Assembly: GCF_009649815.1 (NCBI RefSeq)
Contig: NZ_WJIC01000040.1
Coordinates: forward strand, 1 to 48,299
Reading direction: 5' to 3'
Length of the DNA: 48,299 nucleotides
Origin: Nocardia sp. SYP-A9097
GTDB lineage: Bacteria > Actinomycetota > Actinomycetes > Mycobacteriales > Mycobacteriaceae
Shown here: positions 1-8,264 of the stretch, piece by piece
How positions within the stretch are numbered: position 1 is the first letter of the stretch
How the letters are laid out: every line of letters begins with the position of its first letter
Made by a program: the position numbers and the translations under genes
Notes under the pieces: generated by a model
Told to the model about the DNA's origin: nothing
What the model saw: the letters and a program-made list of their open reading frames with translations, nothing else
The model's database searches: none

Positions 1-56
1 GGAACCTTCTGGGCAACAGTGGATGTGGTAATTCCTGTTGCTACCAGGAGGTTCCG
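1..56. repeat. Imperfect inverted repeat at window edge
   Basis: The first bases GGAACCTTCTGG-GCAACAG pair with CTGTTGC-TA-CCAGGAGGTTCC ending near position 56, leaving a loop of about 15 nt. There is one mismatch and a two-base bulge. It could be a transcript hairpin or the end of an element that continues to the left of the window; the sequence does not decide. Confidence 0.45.
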
Positions 57-454
57 TTCCATCGGGCCACTTCCGGCAACCTCCCGCACGGTCTGTTCCC
101 TAAACGATCAGAACCCGGACAGGCACTAAGAATTGCCGCATGCGATGTAGGTAGTCGGATCAAACTGGCACTCCGGCCGAAGCGCATGATCAATGCGTGG
201 CTCTGGATCACGCCGCGAAACCCTTGGAGCCAAGCTCAGGCATCGCTCATTCCATGCCAGCAGGGTCCGAGGCTACTGTCTTGAATCATCTGTGCGCAGT
301 TATCGCTCGACAAGGCACGCCCGTGCTTGATGCTCCACGCGCCAGACAGCATCGAATCATGACCAGCATCACATTTCAATTGGGCGGCTGGTCCACAACG
401 CCCGACCCAACCGCCGCGTGATCAGCCACGTATCTGGCACGTATCTGGCACAAA
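57..454. other. Region without a convincing gene
   Basis: No reading frame here has a recognisable domain or a good ribosome binding site. A 74-codon frame (197-421) has no family resemblance. Just before the hairpin at 455 an 11-base unit, ACGTATCTGGC, is tandemly repeated twice (about 428-449). Confidence 0.5.
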
Positions 455-495
455 AAATGGCTGGTCATCGCAAAACCTGCGATGACCAGCCATTT
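455..495. terminator. Perfect 18-bp hairpin ahead of HTH cassette copy 1
   Basis: AAATGGCTGGTCATCGCA (455-472) is perfectly complementary to 478-495, with a five-base loop AAACC. A related but less perfect hairpin sits in the same place before copy 2 (14041-14079), so the hairpin is part of the repeated cassette. No clear T-run follows on the plus strand. It may be a terminator for upstream transcription or a structural element of the cassette. Confidence 0.6.
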
Positions 496-972
496 CTCTG
501 TGGACCTAGCTGGACGTTATTCCAACAGGGCCGATCCGACCTGCAGAAACTCGAAGCCACCCGCGCAAAAATCGACATAGGGCAGGGCTCATCCGCCCGG
601 CGGCGACGCAAGAAGCCGCCAGCGACCAGAGTCCCCGAGCCCCGCAAGATCGAGCGACGTCTCCCTTCCACAACGATCGAGGAACTGATCCGGGCCTACG
701 GTGGCGGCGCATCCACCGCCGAGCTCGCCGCGCGATTCGAAATCTCCAAGACCGCGGTACTGACGCTGTTGACCAAGCATGAAGTCCCCCGGCGGTACCA
801 GTCCATGACCACCCCAGACGTCGACCACACCGAACGGCTCTACCTCGCCGGCCATTCACTCGCCAGCTGCAGCAGACTCACCGGATTTCCCGCCAGCACC
901 ATCAGAGACGCCCTGCGCACCCGTGGCACACCCATGAGGCCAGCCGGAGGCCGCCAGTGCAGCTCTCGATAA
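457..972 (+). CDS. Small helix-turn-helix DNA-binding protein, cassette copy 1
   Basis: This is a basic protein of about 170 residues. A Lys/Arg-rich stretch (RRRRKKPPATR) is followed by two HTH-like segments. The first is EELIRAYGGGASTAELAARF with EISKTAVLTLL, which resembles the resolvase/invertase C-terminal HTH. The second is AGHSLASCSRLTGFPASTIRDAL. No catalytic domain is present, so a DNA-binding role is inferred. It is nearly the same protein as the gene at 14087. Here, however, about 5 extra bases near 529-533 (GATCCGAC against GAC in the other copy) shift the frame, so the N-terminus starting MDLAGRYSNRAD in copy 2 is lost. The start given (ATG 457) lies inside the hairpin and is uncertain; copy 1 may be degenerate at its 5' end. 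Confidence 0.55.
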   Translation: MAGHRKTCDDQPFLCGPSWTLFQQGRSDLQKLEATRAKIDIGQGSSARRRRKKPPATRVPEPRKIERRLPSTTIEELIRAYGGGASTAELAARFEISKTAVLTLLTKHEVPRRYQSMTTPDVDHTERLYLAGHSLASCSRLTGFPASTIRDALRTRGTPMRPAGGRQCSSR

Positions 973-981
973 CACACTCCA

Positions 982-1001
982 TCGGCGTGTCGACACACCG
1001 A
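982..1001. repeat. 20-bp palindrome at 3' end of cassette copy 1
   Basis: TCGGCGTGTCGACACACCGA is palindromic except for one symmetric base pair. The identical sequence occurs at 14562-14581 after copy 2. It lies just beyond the stop codon in both places and could be a transcription end signal or a protein-binding or recombination site. Confidence 0.6.
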
Positions 1002-1086
1002 GTCACAGATCAGATTTCGCACAGCAGCAATTGATTGGCAATCTGCAGCACGTGTCGGTCGAGCATTCCCACAGACCGGGTAGGTG

Positions 1087-1401
1087 TCACCCATGCATGA
1101 TGTCCGCCACGCCTGCGGACAGGGCGGTGCAAACCACGACCGATGACACTGCGGCCGAGGTGCGTGCACTCGTGCCGACGTATCCCTTCCGCAGCCGATT
1201 CGACCGCAGCTGGCTCAGGTGGATGAGTACGAGCATCGAGCAGACCGCGAATACCGCAGGAACTGCGGCCGTACCCCAGCCCCGGACGGCAGCGCGATGC
1301 AGAAACAGCGCCGCAACCGTGATGGCGGACAATGCCGTTCGTCGCCAAGCGAGGGACGTGCGTTCCGCCTGCAGGCCGGAATCTCGGGGCGGTGGGCTCA
1401 C
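1087..1401 (-). CDS. DUF202 family membrane protein (small)
   Basis: A 104-residue protein with the DUF202 start signature (LQAERTSLAWRRTALS, about residues 10-25) and three predicted membrane segments: about 23-40, 46-62 and 82-100. A YidH-like inner-membrane protein of unknown function is the family call. The GTG start overlaps the stop of the preceding DUF202 gene by four bases (GTGA), so the two are probably co-translated. DUF202 proteins often come in such pairs. It is the last gene of the operon read from the TetR gene at 6217. Confidence 0.75.
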   Translation of the reverse strand: MSPPPRDSGLQAERTSLAWRRTALSAITVAALFLHRAAVRGWGTAAVPAVFAVCSMLVLIHLSQLRSNRLRKGYVGTSARTSAAVSSVVVCTALSAGVADIMHG

Positions 1402-1766
1402 GAGAGAACGACCGCGGCGCTTGCGAGCACGGCGATGACGCCGGTCCCGGTCGACAGAATCGGGACCAGAACCGAACCCGGGAGCGGCTCATCGCGACGC
1501 ATCGCGGCCTGCACGGACCGCCAGTGGAAATACGCACCGCCCGCCAGCACGACCGCGAGGACAACGCAGCCGAACGCGAGTGCTGTACGCGCGCTTACGG
1601 ACTCGAAGGGAGCGGCCAACTGATGGACGGCCACTGCTCCGGCCAACAGCCCCAGCGAAGTACGGATCCACGCCAGAAACGTTCGCTCGTTGGCCAGGGT
1701 GAAACGATAGTCCGGCTCGTGTTCGTCCACGTGCCGCCGGTCTTGCGGTGCGACCATCTGCCCCAT
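1398..1766 (-). CDS. DUF202/YidH family membrane protein
   Basis: About 122 residues with the family signature YRFTLANERTFLAWIRTSL followed by three hydrophobic segments (LGLLAGAVAVHQL, TALAFGCVVLAVVLAGGAYF, LVPILSTGTGVIAVLASAAVV). It is an inner-membrane protein of unknown function. ATG 1766 begins one base after the aldehyde dehydrogenase stop, and an internal ATG at 1757 is equally usable. The reading frame is open upstream inside the dehydrogenase gene, but the homologous part begins here. The tight spacing places it in the dioxygenase-carrier-dehydrogenase operon. Confidence 0.75.
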   Translation of the reverse strand: MGQMVAPQDRRHVDEHEPDYRFTLANERTFLAWIRTSLGLLAGAVAVHQLAAPFESVSARTALAFGCVVLAVVLAGGAYFHWRSVQAAMRRDEPLPGSVLVPILSTGTGVIAVLASAAVVLS

Positions 1767-1767
1767 C

Positions 1768-3300
1768 TCAACCCCGGAACAGGCGGCGGCGCACATTGCG
1801 TGCCGCCAGCAGTCGCAGCATCTTGGCAACGGTCCGGGCGCGTCGGGGCGAGTACGGGTACCACAGCACCTCGTTCTTCGGTGGCCGCACGCGTGGAGCC
1901 GTGATCGCCTGCCGGCGACAGTACTTCCGCACGCCCTGCGCGCCACCGAGCCGGGAGCCGAGGCCTGAGTTCTTCCAACCACCTTGCGGCAGTGCGAAAC
2001 AGAACAGATTCGCGTACGCGTCATTGATATTGACGGACCCGACCTCGAGCCTGCGCGCAATGGCTTCACCTCGGGCACGGTCCTTCGTCCACACGGTGGC
2101 GGAGAGCCCGTATTCACAGTCGTTGGCCAGCCGGATCGCTTCTTCCGCATCGGCGACCCGCATTACCGGGATGGTCGGACCGAACGTCTCCTCACGCATG
2201 CATGCCATGGAATGGTCGACGTCGACGAGAATCGTTGGTTCGACGAACATTCCGGTATCGCGCACTATGCTGCCGGTGAGCAGGCCGGCCCCACGGGCGA
2301 GCGCGTCGTCCACGTGGCCGCGCACGATCTCGGCCTGTTGCACGGTGGCCAAGGCGCCGATGTCCGCCGAGGCGCAGCCATCGTCGAGTCCTTGTCTGAG
2401 CGCCGAGACGCGTTCGGCCAGCAACTCGAGGAACCGATCGTAGACCGAAGCCTCGACATACACCCGCTCCACCGAGATGCAAGCCTGCCCGGAGTTGACC
2501 AGACCGCCCCATGCGATGCCATTGGCGGCGCGCACGAGGTCGGCGTCGGCGAGGACGATGGCGGGGTCCTTCCCGCCGAGTTCGACGCTGCAGGGAATCA
2601 ACCGTTCACCGGCCCGCGCCGCAATCGCCCGCCCCGTCCGCGTGGAGCCGGTGAACTGCACCATATCCACCGAATCCACCACGGCCGCACCGGTTTCCCC
2701 GCGGCCGGTGACGCAGGCCAGCACCGGCGGCGCACCGATCTCCCGCCAGCCCCGTGCGAGCCCCAACCCGGACATCGGAGTGACCTCCGACGGTTTGATC
2801 ACCACGGCGGCACCGGCCAACAGCGCCGGAACGGCATCCACTCCGGGAATCATGAGTGGAAAATTCCACGGACTGATGATTCCCACGACCGGATACGGGC
2901 GGTACACCTGAGTCAGCTTCTTCTGAACAGTCAGCAGCCCATGCGGTCTCGGCCGCTCGTCGGCGAGGAACTTCCGCGCCCGGTCCGAGTAGTAGTTGAT
3001 CGCATCGCAGATCATCATGACTTCGAGTACGGCCTCCGCACGCGGCTTGCTCGTCTCGGCGTGTAGTTCCTCGACCAGCCGAGACTCATTGTCGAGCAGC
3101 CAGTTCCGCAGTTTCCGCAACCAAGCCGCTCGGCCCTCGGACCCGAGCGCCTCCCACGCCGGCTGCCGTGATCGCAGTTCCCGCACGACTGCTTGCACGG
3201 CATCCGCGGTCTGGAGAGGAACGCTTCCCACCACGGCGCCGGTGGCCGGATTCTGTACGTCGACGGTTGCGGTCGCCGACGAGTGTCGATCGATACTCAC
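1768..3300 (-). CDS. NAD(P)+-dependent aldehyde dehydrogenase (succinate-semialdehyde dehydrogenase-like)
   Basis: A 510-residue ALDH-superfamily enzyme that oxidises an aldehyde to the acid. Visible landmarks are the cofactor and oxyanion Asn in SPWNF (about residue 146), the general base Glu in SVELGGKDP (about 240) and the nucleophile Cys in NSGQACISVERVYV (about 274). The basic, aromatic C-terminal tail (LWYPYSPRRAR) is like that of actinobacterial succinate-semialdehyde-type enzymes. The GTG start at 3300 was chosen because GAGGAA lies seven bases upstream and homology starts there, although the frame is open further up. Only ten bases separate it from the MFS carrier gene. With the dioxygenase two genes upstream, it probably oxidises the aldehyde that enzyme releases. 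The true substrate is not readable from sequence. Confidence 0.9.
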   Translation of the reverse strand: MSIDRHSSATATVDVQNPATGAVVGSVPLQTADAVQAVVRELRSRQPAWEALGSEGRAAWLRKLRNWLLDNESRLVEELHAETSKPRAEAVLEVMMICDAINYYSDRARKFLADERPRPHGLLTVQKKLTQVYRPYPVVGIISPWNFPLMIPGVDAVPALLAGAAVVIKPSEVTPMSGLGLARGWREIGAPPVLACVTGRGETGAAVVDSVDMVQFTGSTRTGRAIAARAGERLIPCSVELGGKDPAIVLADADLVRAANGIAWGGLVNSGQACISVERVYVEASVYDRFLELLAERVSALRQGLDDGCASADIGALATVQQAEIVRGHVDDALARGAGLLTGSIVRDTGMFVEPTILVDVDHSMACMREETFGPTIPVMRVADAEEAIRLANDCEYGLSATVWTKDRARGEAIARRLEVGSVNINDAYANLFCFALPQGGWKNSGLGSRLGGAQGVRKYCRRQAITAPRVRPPKNEVLWYPYSPRRARTVAKMLRLLAARNVRRRLFRG

Positions 3301-3310
3301 CAGATATTCC

Positions 3311-4633
3311 TCAGGTCGGTCGTTGCGTGTAATGGTCTGGGGCAGTGGCGGTTTCACGAGGACGGCGAAGGAGCACCGCATCACGTGTGGGCCTGATAAG
3401 GGCGGCACCGGCGACTGCGGCGACAACGCAAATGATTGCCAGCACCGCGAATCCCGTTGTGTAACCGGCAAGTTCTTCCGACGCCGACTCCACGAGACGT
3501 CCCATCAGGGTCGGAGCGATCACACCGGCCAGGGTCGAGAGGGCGACGGTCGTGCCCAGAACGGCACCGCGCTGCTGAACCGGCGAGATCTCTTCGCACA
3601 GTGTCACGATGATCGCGACTACTCCGCCCGGCGCCGCGATGCCCGCCAGCAGCAACACCACGCTCAATGTCGGTGACGAGACGAGAGCACCGAGCAAGGT
3701 GAGGATGCCGCCCGCCAGCACCATTGCCACGCTGAGCATTCCCCTGGACCAGGTGGTGCTCACCCCGCGCAATGTCAGCCGTTGCGACAGCAGTCCGGTC
3801 CCGAGAATCAGGGCGCCCGAGACCGCCCAGAACGCGGCAACCACGTTCCCCGCGGCGGTAGCCGACAGCCCATGTCCATCCTGCAGGAACTGTGGCACCC
3901 AGGCGACCGCGATCGCTACCCCGAAGTAGGCCGCGAAGCCCAGCAGAACGCTGCCGATGAAAGTCCCCGAGCAGAAGATACGGCGGTAGGCGACGTGTTG
4001 TACCGCCGTCGTCAGCACCGGTTCGTCCGATGGTGACGGCTCGGCGCTCGCTCCGTACGGACCTTCCTCGCGGACGAGGGTCATCCACACGATGCACCAG
4101 AGCACGCCCAGCAGCGACGTGACCCCGAATGCCGTGCGCCAGCCCACATTCTGGATGACCCAGGTGAGACCCGGTGCGGCGAGCAGCGTGCCGACACTGC
4201 TGCCCATCAGCAAGACGCTGCTGGGAAGTTGTCGTTTGTTCTCCGGAAACCATTTGAACATCGAGTGATTCGCCAGGCCGTAGGCCGGACCCTCCGCGGC
4301 GCCCAGCGTGACGCGCGAAGCGACCAGGACGGCGATCGAGGTTGTCCACGTCATCGGTGCCAGCGATATCGACCAGACGATGACGAGCGCCAGCAGCAAC
4401 CAGCGGGTGGGAAATCGGTTGGCCAGGAACCCGACCGCTATGCCGGACACACTGAACAGCAGGAAGAAACTGCTTGCGACGAGGCCGTAGCCGGCGGCGT
4501 CCAATCCGAATGCGGCACTGAGCGGTTTGGACGCCAGCCCCAGCAGCGCCTTATCGGCGAAATTGATGACGATGAATACGAACAGCAGACCCGTTACCAG
4601 CCACGCACGCCGGGTCGATGGCAGTAGCGTCAC
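3311..4633 (-). CDS. MFS transporter, anion:cation symporter-like
   Basis: About 440 residues with 12 predicted membrane segments, beginning with WLVTGLLFVFIVINFADKALL. The pattern GAAEGPAYGLANHSMFKWFP in the first half and a second six-helix half are typical of the ACS branch of the major facilitator superfamily, which imports organic anions by proton symport. It presumably carries the substrate of the neighbouring dioxygenase. Start is uncertain: GTG 4633, four bases after the dioxygenase stop, is listed. An in-frame TTG at 4672 would add 13 residues and overlap the dioxygenase by 35 bases. Neither has a clear ribosome binding site, and translational coupling is likely. Confidence 0.87.
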   Translation of the reverse strand: MTLLPSTRRAWLVTGLLFVFIVINFADKALLGLASKPLSAAFGLDAAGYGLVASSFFLLFSVSGIAVGFLANRFPTRWLLLALVIVWSISLAPMTWTTSIAVLVASRVTLGAAEGPAYGLANHSMFKWFPENKRQLPSSVLLMGSSVGTLLAAPGLTWVIQNVGWRTAFGVTSLLGVLWCIVWMTLVREEGPYGASAEPSPSDEPVLTTAVQHVAYRRIFCSGTFIGSVLLGFAAYFGVAIAVAWVPQFLQDGHGLSATAAGNVVAAFWAVSGALILGTGLLSQRLTLRGVSTTWSRGMLSVAMVLAGGILTLLGALVSSPTLSVVLLLAGIAAPGGVVAIIVTLCEEISPVQQRGAVLGTTVALSTLAGVIAPTLMGRLVESASEELAGYTTGFAVLAIICVVAAVAGAALIRPTRDAVLLRRPRETATAPDHYTQRPT

Positions 4634-4637
4634 GGTG

Positions 4638-5588
4638 TCAGGAAGAGATCCCGACGGGTCGCTCGCCGACAATCGAGATTCGATCCATTACTCGTCGCGC
4701 CGGAAAGTAGTCACTGGCGGCGTAGTGCTGACAGGTCCGATTGTCCCAGATCGCAACGGTATTCGGCTGCCAGCGCAGTCGCACCTGGAACTCCGGGCGC
4801 TGCACATGACGGAAGAGCAGTGCCAGCAGCTCATTGGATTCGGCCTCGGGGACGCCGACGATTCGCGTGGTGAACCCGCTGTTCACGAACAGCACCCGAC
4901 GGCCGGTCTCCGGAATCAACCGGACCACTGGGTGTTCGGTGGCGGGGAACTGGGGCCGAAGCATATCCACCTTGTCCTTCGGCATGTATCGGCCGAAGGA
5001 ATCCATCCAATCATGCTCGGCGACAAGATGATCGATTCGATCGCGAATGTCCGCGGGGAGCAGTTCGTAGGCGGCCCCGGTGTCCGTCCACAGCGTGTCG
5101 CCGCCGACGGGCGGAACTTCGACCGCTCGCAGGATCGCGGCGAACGAAGGGTGCGTATGCCAGGTGACGTCGTTGTGCCAGAGGTTCTCCACACCGCCGG
5201 TCATCGCGTCCTTCGCGAGCGTCGCGACATCGACGTCGGTCTGGCCGGGCTGTGCGTATTTGAAGAAGGGGTGCTGCTCGAGCGCGCCCCACCGCTGGGC
5301 GAATGCGCGATGCTCGCTGCGGTCGATGTCCTGATCGCGGAAGAACAACACCTTCCACTCGAGCAGGGCTCGGCGCAGCTCGGCGAACGTACCCGCGGGG
5401 AGGTCGCCGGTGAGGCGGATGCCTGAGATCTCCGCACCGACGGTCGGCGTTGTCGGGGACAGCGTGAAGGTCGTGTACGGGGCAGCGCCGAACAACTCAC
5501 TGGGTCGTTGCGCCACCAGCGGCCCGACGGCCTCCAACGGATCGGTGGCCTTGCGAGTGATTCTGGTACCGGTAACACTGGTCGTCAT
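4638..5588 (-). CDS. TauD/TfdA family Fe(II)/2-oxoglutarate-dependent dioxygenase
   Basis: 316 residues. The iron-binding triad is visible: His138-x-Asp140 in LWHNDVTWH and distal His about 288 in NRTCQHYAASDY. Arg residues about 299-303 (ARRVMDR) are placed to bind 2-oxoglutarate. The length and motif spacing fit TauD/AtsK-type enzymes, which hydroxylate the carbon next to a sulfonate, sulfate ester or aryl-ether oxygen; the product falls apart to an aldehyde or ketone. The adjacent carrier and aldehyde dehydrogenase fit that chemistry. ATG 5588 overlaps the TetR stop (ATGA), with AAGGA upstream. Which of taurine, alkyl sulfate, phenoxyacid or another substrate is used cannot be told. Confidence 0.88.
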   Translation of the reverse strand: MTTSVTGTRITRKATDPLEAVGPLVAQRPSELFGAAPYTTFTLSPTTPTVGAEISGIRLTGDLPAGTFAELRRALLEWKVLFFRDQDIDRSEHRAFAQRWGALEQHPFFKYAQPGQTDVDVATLAKDAMTGGVENLWHNDVTWHTHPSFAAILRAVEVPPVGGDTLWTDTGAAYELLPADIRDRIDHLVAEHDWMDSFGRYMPKDKVDMLRPQFPATEHPVVRLIPETGRRVLFVNSGFTTRIVGVPEAESNELLALLFRHVQRPEFQVRLRWQPNTVAIWDNRTCQHYAASDYFPARRVMDRISIVGERPVGISS

Positions 5589-6217
5589 GCCAAAAGTCCT
5601 TGATCGCTAGTTGCGGCCGATACCCGCGCTTCCAGAATTGCCACGCAGGAATCGATGAGTTCGGAGATGATCCGAGCCGTCAGCACCAGGCTGCGGTCTT
5701 TGTCCTCCCATCGCGCAAGGGTGGTGATGGCGAGGTTGACAATATTCGCGGAACGCCATTCGGCGATATCGCGTGGGGCGTTGGCAATAGAGATGACAAT
5801 CTCCTCGGCACGCCGGAAACTCTCTGCACGCAAATGCTTTTGCAGCGTCTCGGCGAGCGCCGGATCGAACATTGCCTGACTCAGGAATCGGGCATATCGA
5901 CTTCCCTTACGGCCCAGAGTTTCCGCCGCGAGTGGCAGCACCAAGCTTTCGACGGCTCGGCGCACATCGGGCGGCGAACCCTGGGCCTGCAGGTCGGCGA
6001 GTAATCGTTCACGACATTCGTCGACCGGCGACATTCGCGCCTCGATGATTGCGTCGAGCAGGCCATCGCGCGAACCGAAGTGGTACTTCGCCGCCGACCG
6101 GTTCGACTGACCGGCGGCCTGCTGTACATCTTGCAGAGTTACCGCCGCCAGCCCACGTTCGGCAATGAGCCGCTCGGCCGCATCGATCATTGCCTTTCGC
6201 GCTGCACCCTGAGCCAT
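5585..6217 (-). CDS. TetR/AcrR family transcriptional regulator
   Basis: 210 residues. The N-terminal HTH spans about residues 10-50 (MIDAAERLIAERGLAAVTLQDVQQ, then QSNRSAAKYHFGSRDGLLDAI), with the usual YHF turn. The C-terminal ligand domain is variable. It is the first gene of the dioxygenase operon and overlaps the next gene by four bases. The perfect palindrome ten bases upstream of its ATG (6227-6244) is the obvious autoregulatory operator, and repression released by a pathway intermediate is the expected mode. GGAAG precedes the ATG. Confidence 0.88.
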   Translation of the reverse strand: MAQGAARKAMIDAAERLIAERGLAAVTLQDVQQAAGQSNRSAAKYHFGSRDGLLDAIIEARMSPVDECRERLLADLQAQGSPPDVRRAVESLVLPLAAETLGRKGSRYARFLSQAMFDPALAETLQKHLRAESFRRAEEIVISIANAPRDIAEWRSANIVNLAITTLARWEDKDRSLVLTARIISELIDSCVAILEARVSAATSDQGLLA

Positions 6218-6226
6218 GCTTCCAGA

Positions 6227-6244
6227 TTAATACTGAAGTATTAA
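6227..6244. promoter_or_regulatory. Perfect palindromic operator upstream of TetR gene
   Basis: TTAATACTGAAGTATTAA has two eight-base arms (TTAATACT / AGTATTAA) around GA. It is strikingly A/T-rich for this genome and lies in the only gap between the two catabolic operons, just before the TetR start. It is probably the binding site of that TetR and overlaps its promoter. Confidence 0.75.
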
Positions 6245-6297
6245 AACGTCAATGGCCCGTCGCGGCCAGCGCAATCGTCACGGCAGCGAGACCGATA

Positions 6298-7056
6298 TCA
6301 GCGCGGAGGCATACGGACGGCGCCATCGAGTCGGATGGTCTCGCCGTTGAGCATCGGGTTGGCGACAATCGCCTCCACCAGCTGCGCGAATTCCCGAGGG
6401 TCCCCGAGCCGCGCCGGATGCAGCGACAGCGCCTCGAGCGCGTTGAGCGCCTGCTCCGGAAGCGAGGCGAGCAGCGGTGTCTTGAACAGCCCGGGCGCGA
6501 TCGCATTGACGCGGATCAACATCGACGCCAAGTCGCGGGCGATCGGCAGCGTCGCCGCCACCACACCGCCTTTGGAGGCCGCGTAGGCAGCCTGGCCGAT
6601 CTGACCGTCGAACGCCGCCCCGGAGGCCGTATTGATGATGACTCCGCGCTCCCCGTCGATGGGCTCGTTCCGCGAGATGGCATGGGCAGCAAGGCGAACG
6701 ACATTGAACGTGCCGATCAGATTGATACGCACGACCTTCTCGAAGGCGGCGAGCGGAAACGGGCCGCTCTTGCCGACCGTCTTGATGCCGTTGCCAATGC
6801 CCGCGCAGTTCACGACTATGCGCAACTGACCACCGGCGTTGGCAAGCTCGACAGCCTTGATCACGGCGTCTTCATCCGTGACGTCCGCGGGCACGAACCG
6901 GACCGCATCGCCGAGGGCGGTCAGCGCCTCCAGATCGGCGGACGGCAGATCGAGCGCGACCACCCGCGCACCGGATTTCGCCAGCGCCGCCACCGTCGCG
7001 AGGCCGAGTCCGGAGGCGCCGCCGGTCACGAGGGCACTGGTACCTGCAATCTCCAT
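6298..7056 (-). CDS. SDR-family 3-hydroxyacyl-CoA dehydrogenase (type II/HSD10-like)
   Basis: 252 residues of a classical short-chain dehydrogenase. The NAD-binding TGGASGLG is at residues 11-18, followed by Asp-Leu-Pro after strand 2 (NAD preference), VVNCAGIG, a Ser in NTASG and the catalytic YAASK. The sequence GGASGLGLATVAAL with GPFPLAAFEKVVRINLIGTF resembles HSD10/3-hydroxyacyl-CoA dehydrogenase type 2. It would catalyse the third beta-oxidation step, 3-hydroxyacyl-CoA to 3-ketoacyl-CoA. ATG 7056 is preferred over the in-frame TTG just before it, since GGGAG lies upstream. It is the last gene of the beta-oxidation operon. Confidence 0.88.
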   Translation of the reverse strand: MEIAGTSALVTGGASGLGLATVAALAKSGARVVALDLPSADLEALTALGDAVRFVPADVTDEDAVIKAVELANAGGQLRIVVNCAGIGNGIKTVGKSGPFPLAAFEKVVRINLIGTFNVVRLAAHAISRNEPIDGERGVIINTASGAAFDGQIGQAAYAASKGGVVAATLPIARDLASMLIRVNAIAPGLFKTPLLASLPEQALNALEALSLHPARLGDPREFAQLVEAIVANPMLNGETIRLDGAVRMPPR

Positions 7057-7095
7057 CAAAATCTCCCTATCGGAAAGTGTTGTCCGGCAGCATCT

Positions 7096-8256
7096 CTAGA
7101 GGCTGCGGGCGATGAGTTCCTTCATGATTTCGTTCGTGCCGCCGTAGATCTTCTGCACGCGGGCCGCCGCGTACATCTGCGCGATGGGGTACTCCATCAT
7201 GTAGCCGTACCCGCCGAAGATCTGCAGACAGCGATCGATGATCTCGACCTGCCTCTCGCTGGCCCAGAGCTTGGCCATGGACGCGGTTGCCGCGTCGAGT
7301 GTTCCGTCGAGGTAGCGCTGAATGCAGTAGTCGATGAACGCCTTTCCGGCGAGTACATCCGTCTTGCATTCGGCCAGCACGAATTTCGTGTTCTGGAAGT
7401 CCAGGATCGGCTTGCCGAAGGCCTGTCGCTCCTTGGCGTACTTGACGGCCTCGAGCACCGCGGCCTCGGCCATGGCGACACCGGTGACGCCGATGGTGAG
7501 CCGTTCCCGCGGCAGCTGTTCCATCAGCTGGTAGAAGCCCCGGCCCTCGATGCCGCCGAGCAGGTTCTCGACCGGCACCCGCATATCGGTGAACGACAAC
7601 TCGCGGGTGTCCTGGCCGTGCTGCCCGATCTTGGCCAGCACCCGGCCGCGTTCGAATCCGGCGAGACCACGGGTCTCGGCGACGATCAGCGATATGCCCT
7701 TGGAACCGAGTTGCTGATCGGTCTTGGCCACGATCACCAGCAGATCGCAGTGGGATCCGTTGGAGATGAACGTCTTCGAGCCGTTGATGACGTAGTTGTC
7801 ACCGTCGCGAACCGCCGTGGTGCGCACCGCCTGCAGATCGGATCCGGTGCCCGGTTCGGTCATCGCGACAGCGAGCACCATCTCGCCGCTCGCCATCGCG
7901 GGAATCCAGCGTTGCTTCTGTTCCTCGGTGGCATAGCTGTTGATGTACTGCGCCGCAAGCATCGAATGCACACCGAAGCCGAACGCCGTGTCATGGGCAA
8001 GGGCAAGCTCTTGGGACACAACGACTTCGTGACCGAAGCTGCCACCGCCGCCCCCGTACCCCTCGGGCAGGTTCAGACAAAGCAGTCCGGCCGCACCGGC
8101 TTTGGTCCAGAACTCGCGATCCACCTGCTGCTGTTCGGCCCAGCGCGCCTGGTTGGGCGTCGCCTCTCTGCGGAAGAATTCGGCCGCGTGCTTGCGCAGG
8201 ACCCGCTGATCCTCGGTCTCCCACGGGGATCGGTAGTCGGGAAAAAGCTCAGACAT
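7096..8256 (-). CDS. Acyl-CoA dehydrogenase (long-chain/isovaleryl type active site)
   Basis: 386 residues, the normal length for an FAD-dependent acyl-CoA dehydrogenase. Landmarks are MTEPGTGSDLQA and FISNGSHCDL (flavin-binding region), AFGKPILDFQ, GGYGYMMEYPI and the end YGGTNEIMKELIARSL. The C-terminal catalytic Glu of short- and medium-chain enzymes is Gly here (YGGTNE). That is the pattern of long-chain and isovaleryl enzymes, whose base is a Glu on an earlier helix; LPRERL supplies it here. It introduces the 2,3-double bond. ATG 8256 gives the family N-terminus, and the frame is open further upstream only as a shadow of the hydratase gene. Confidence 0.92.
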   Translation of the reverse strand: MSELFPDYRSPWETEDQRVLRKHAAEFFRREATPNQARWAEQQQVDREFWTKAGAAGLLCLNLPEGYGGGGGSFGHEVVVSQELALAHDTAFGFGVHSMLAAQYINSYATEEQKQRWIPAMASGEMVLAVAMTEPGTGSDLQAVRTTAVRDGDNYVINGSKTFISNGSHCDLLVIVAKTDQQLGSKGISLIVAETRGLAGFERGRVLAKIGQHGQDTRELSFTDMRVPVENLLGGIEGRGFYQLMEQLPRERLTIGVTGVAMAEAAVLEAVKYAKERQAFGKPILDFQNTKFVLAECKTDVLAGKAFIDYCIQRYLDGTLDAATASMAKLWASERQVEIIDRCLQIFGGYGYMMEYPIAQMYAAARVQKIYGGTNEIMKELIARSL

Positions 8257-8264
8257 GATGATTT

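Noticed and set aside
197..421. 74-codon frame at the left edge
   Set aside because: No domain, and the start has no ribosome binding site.
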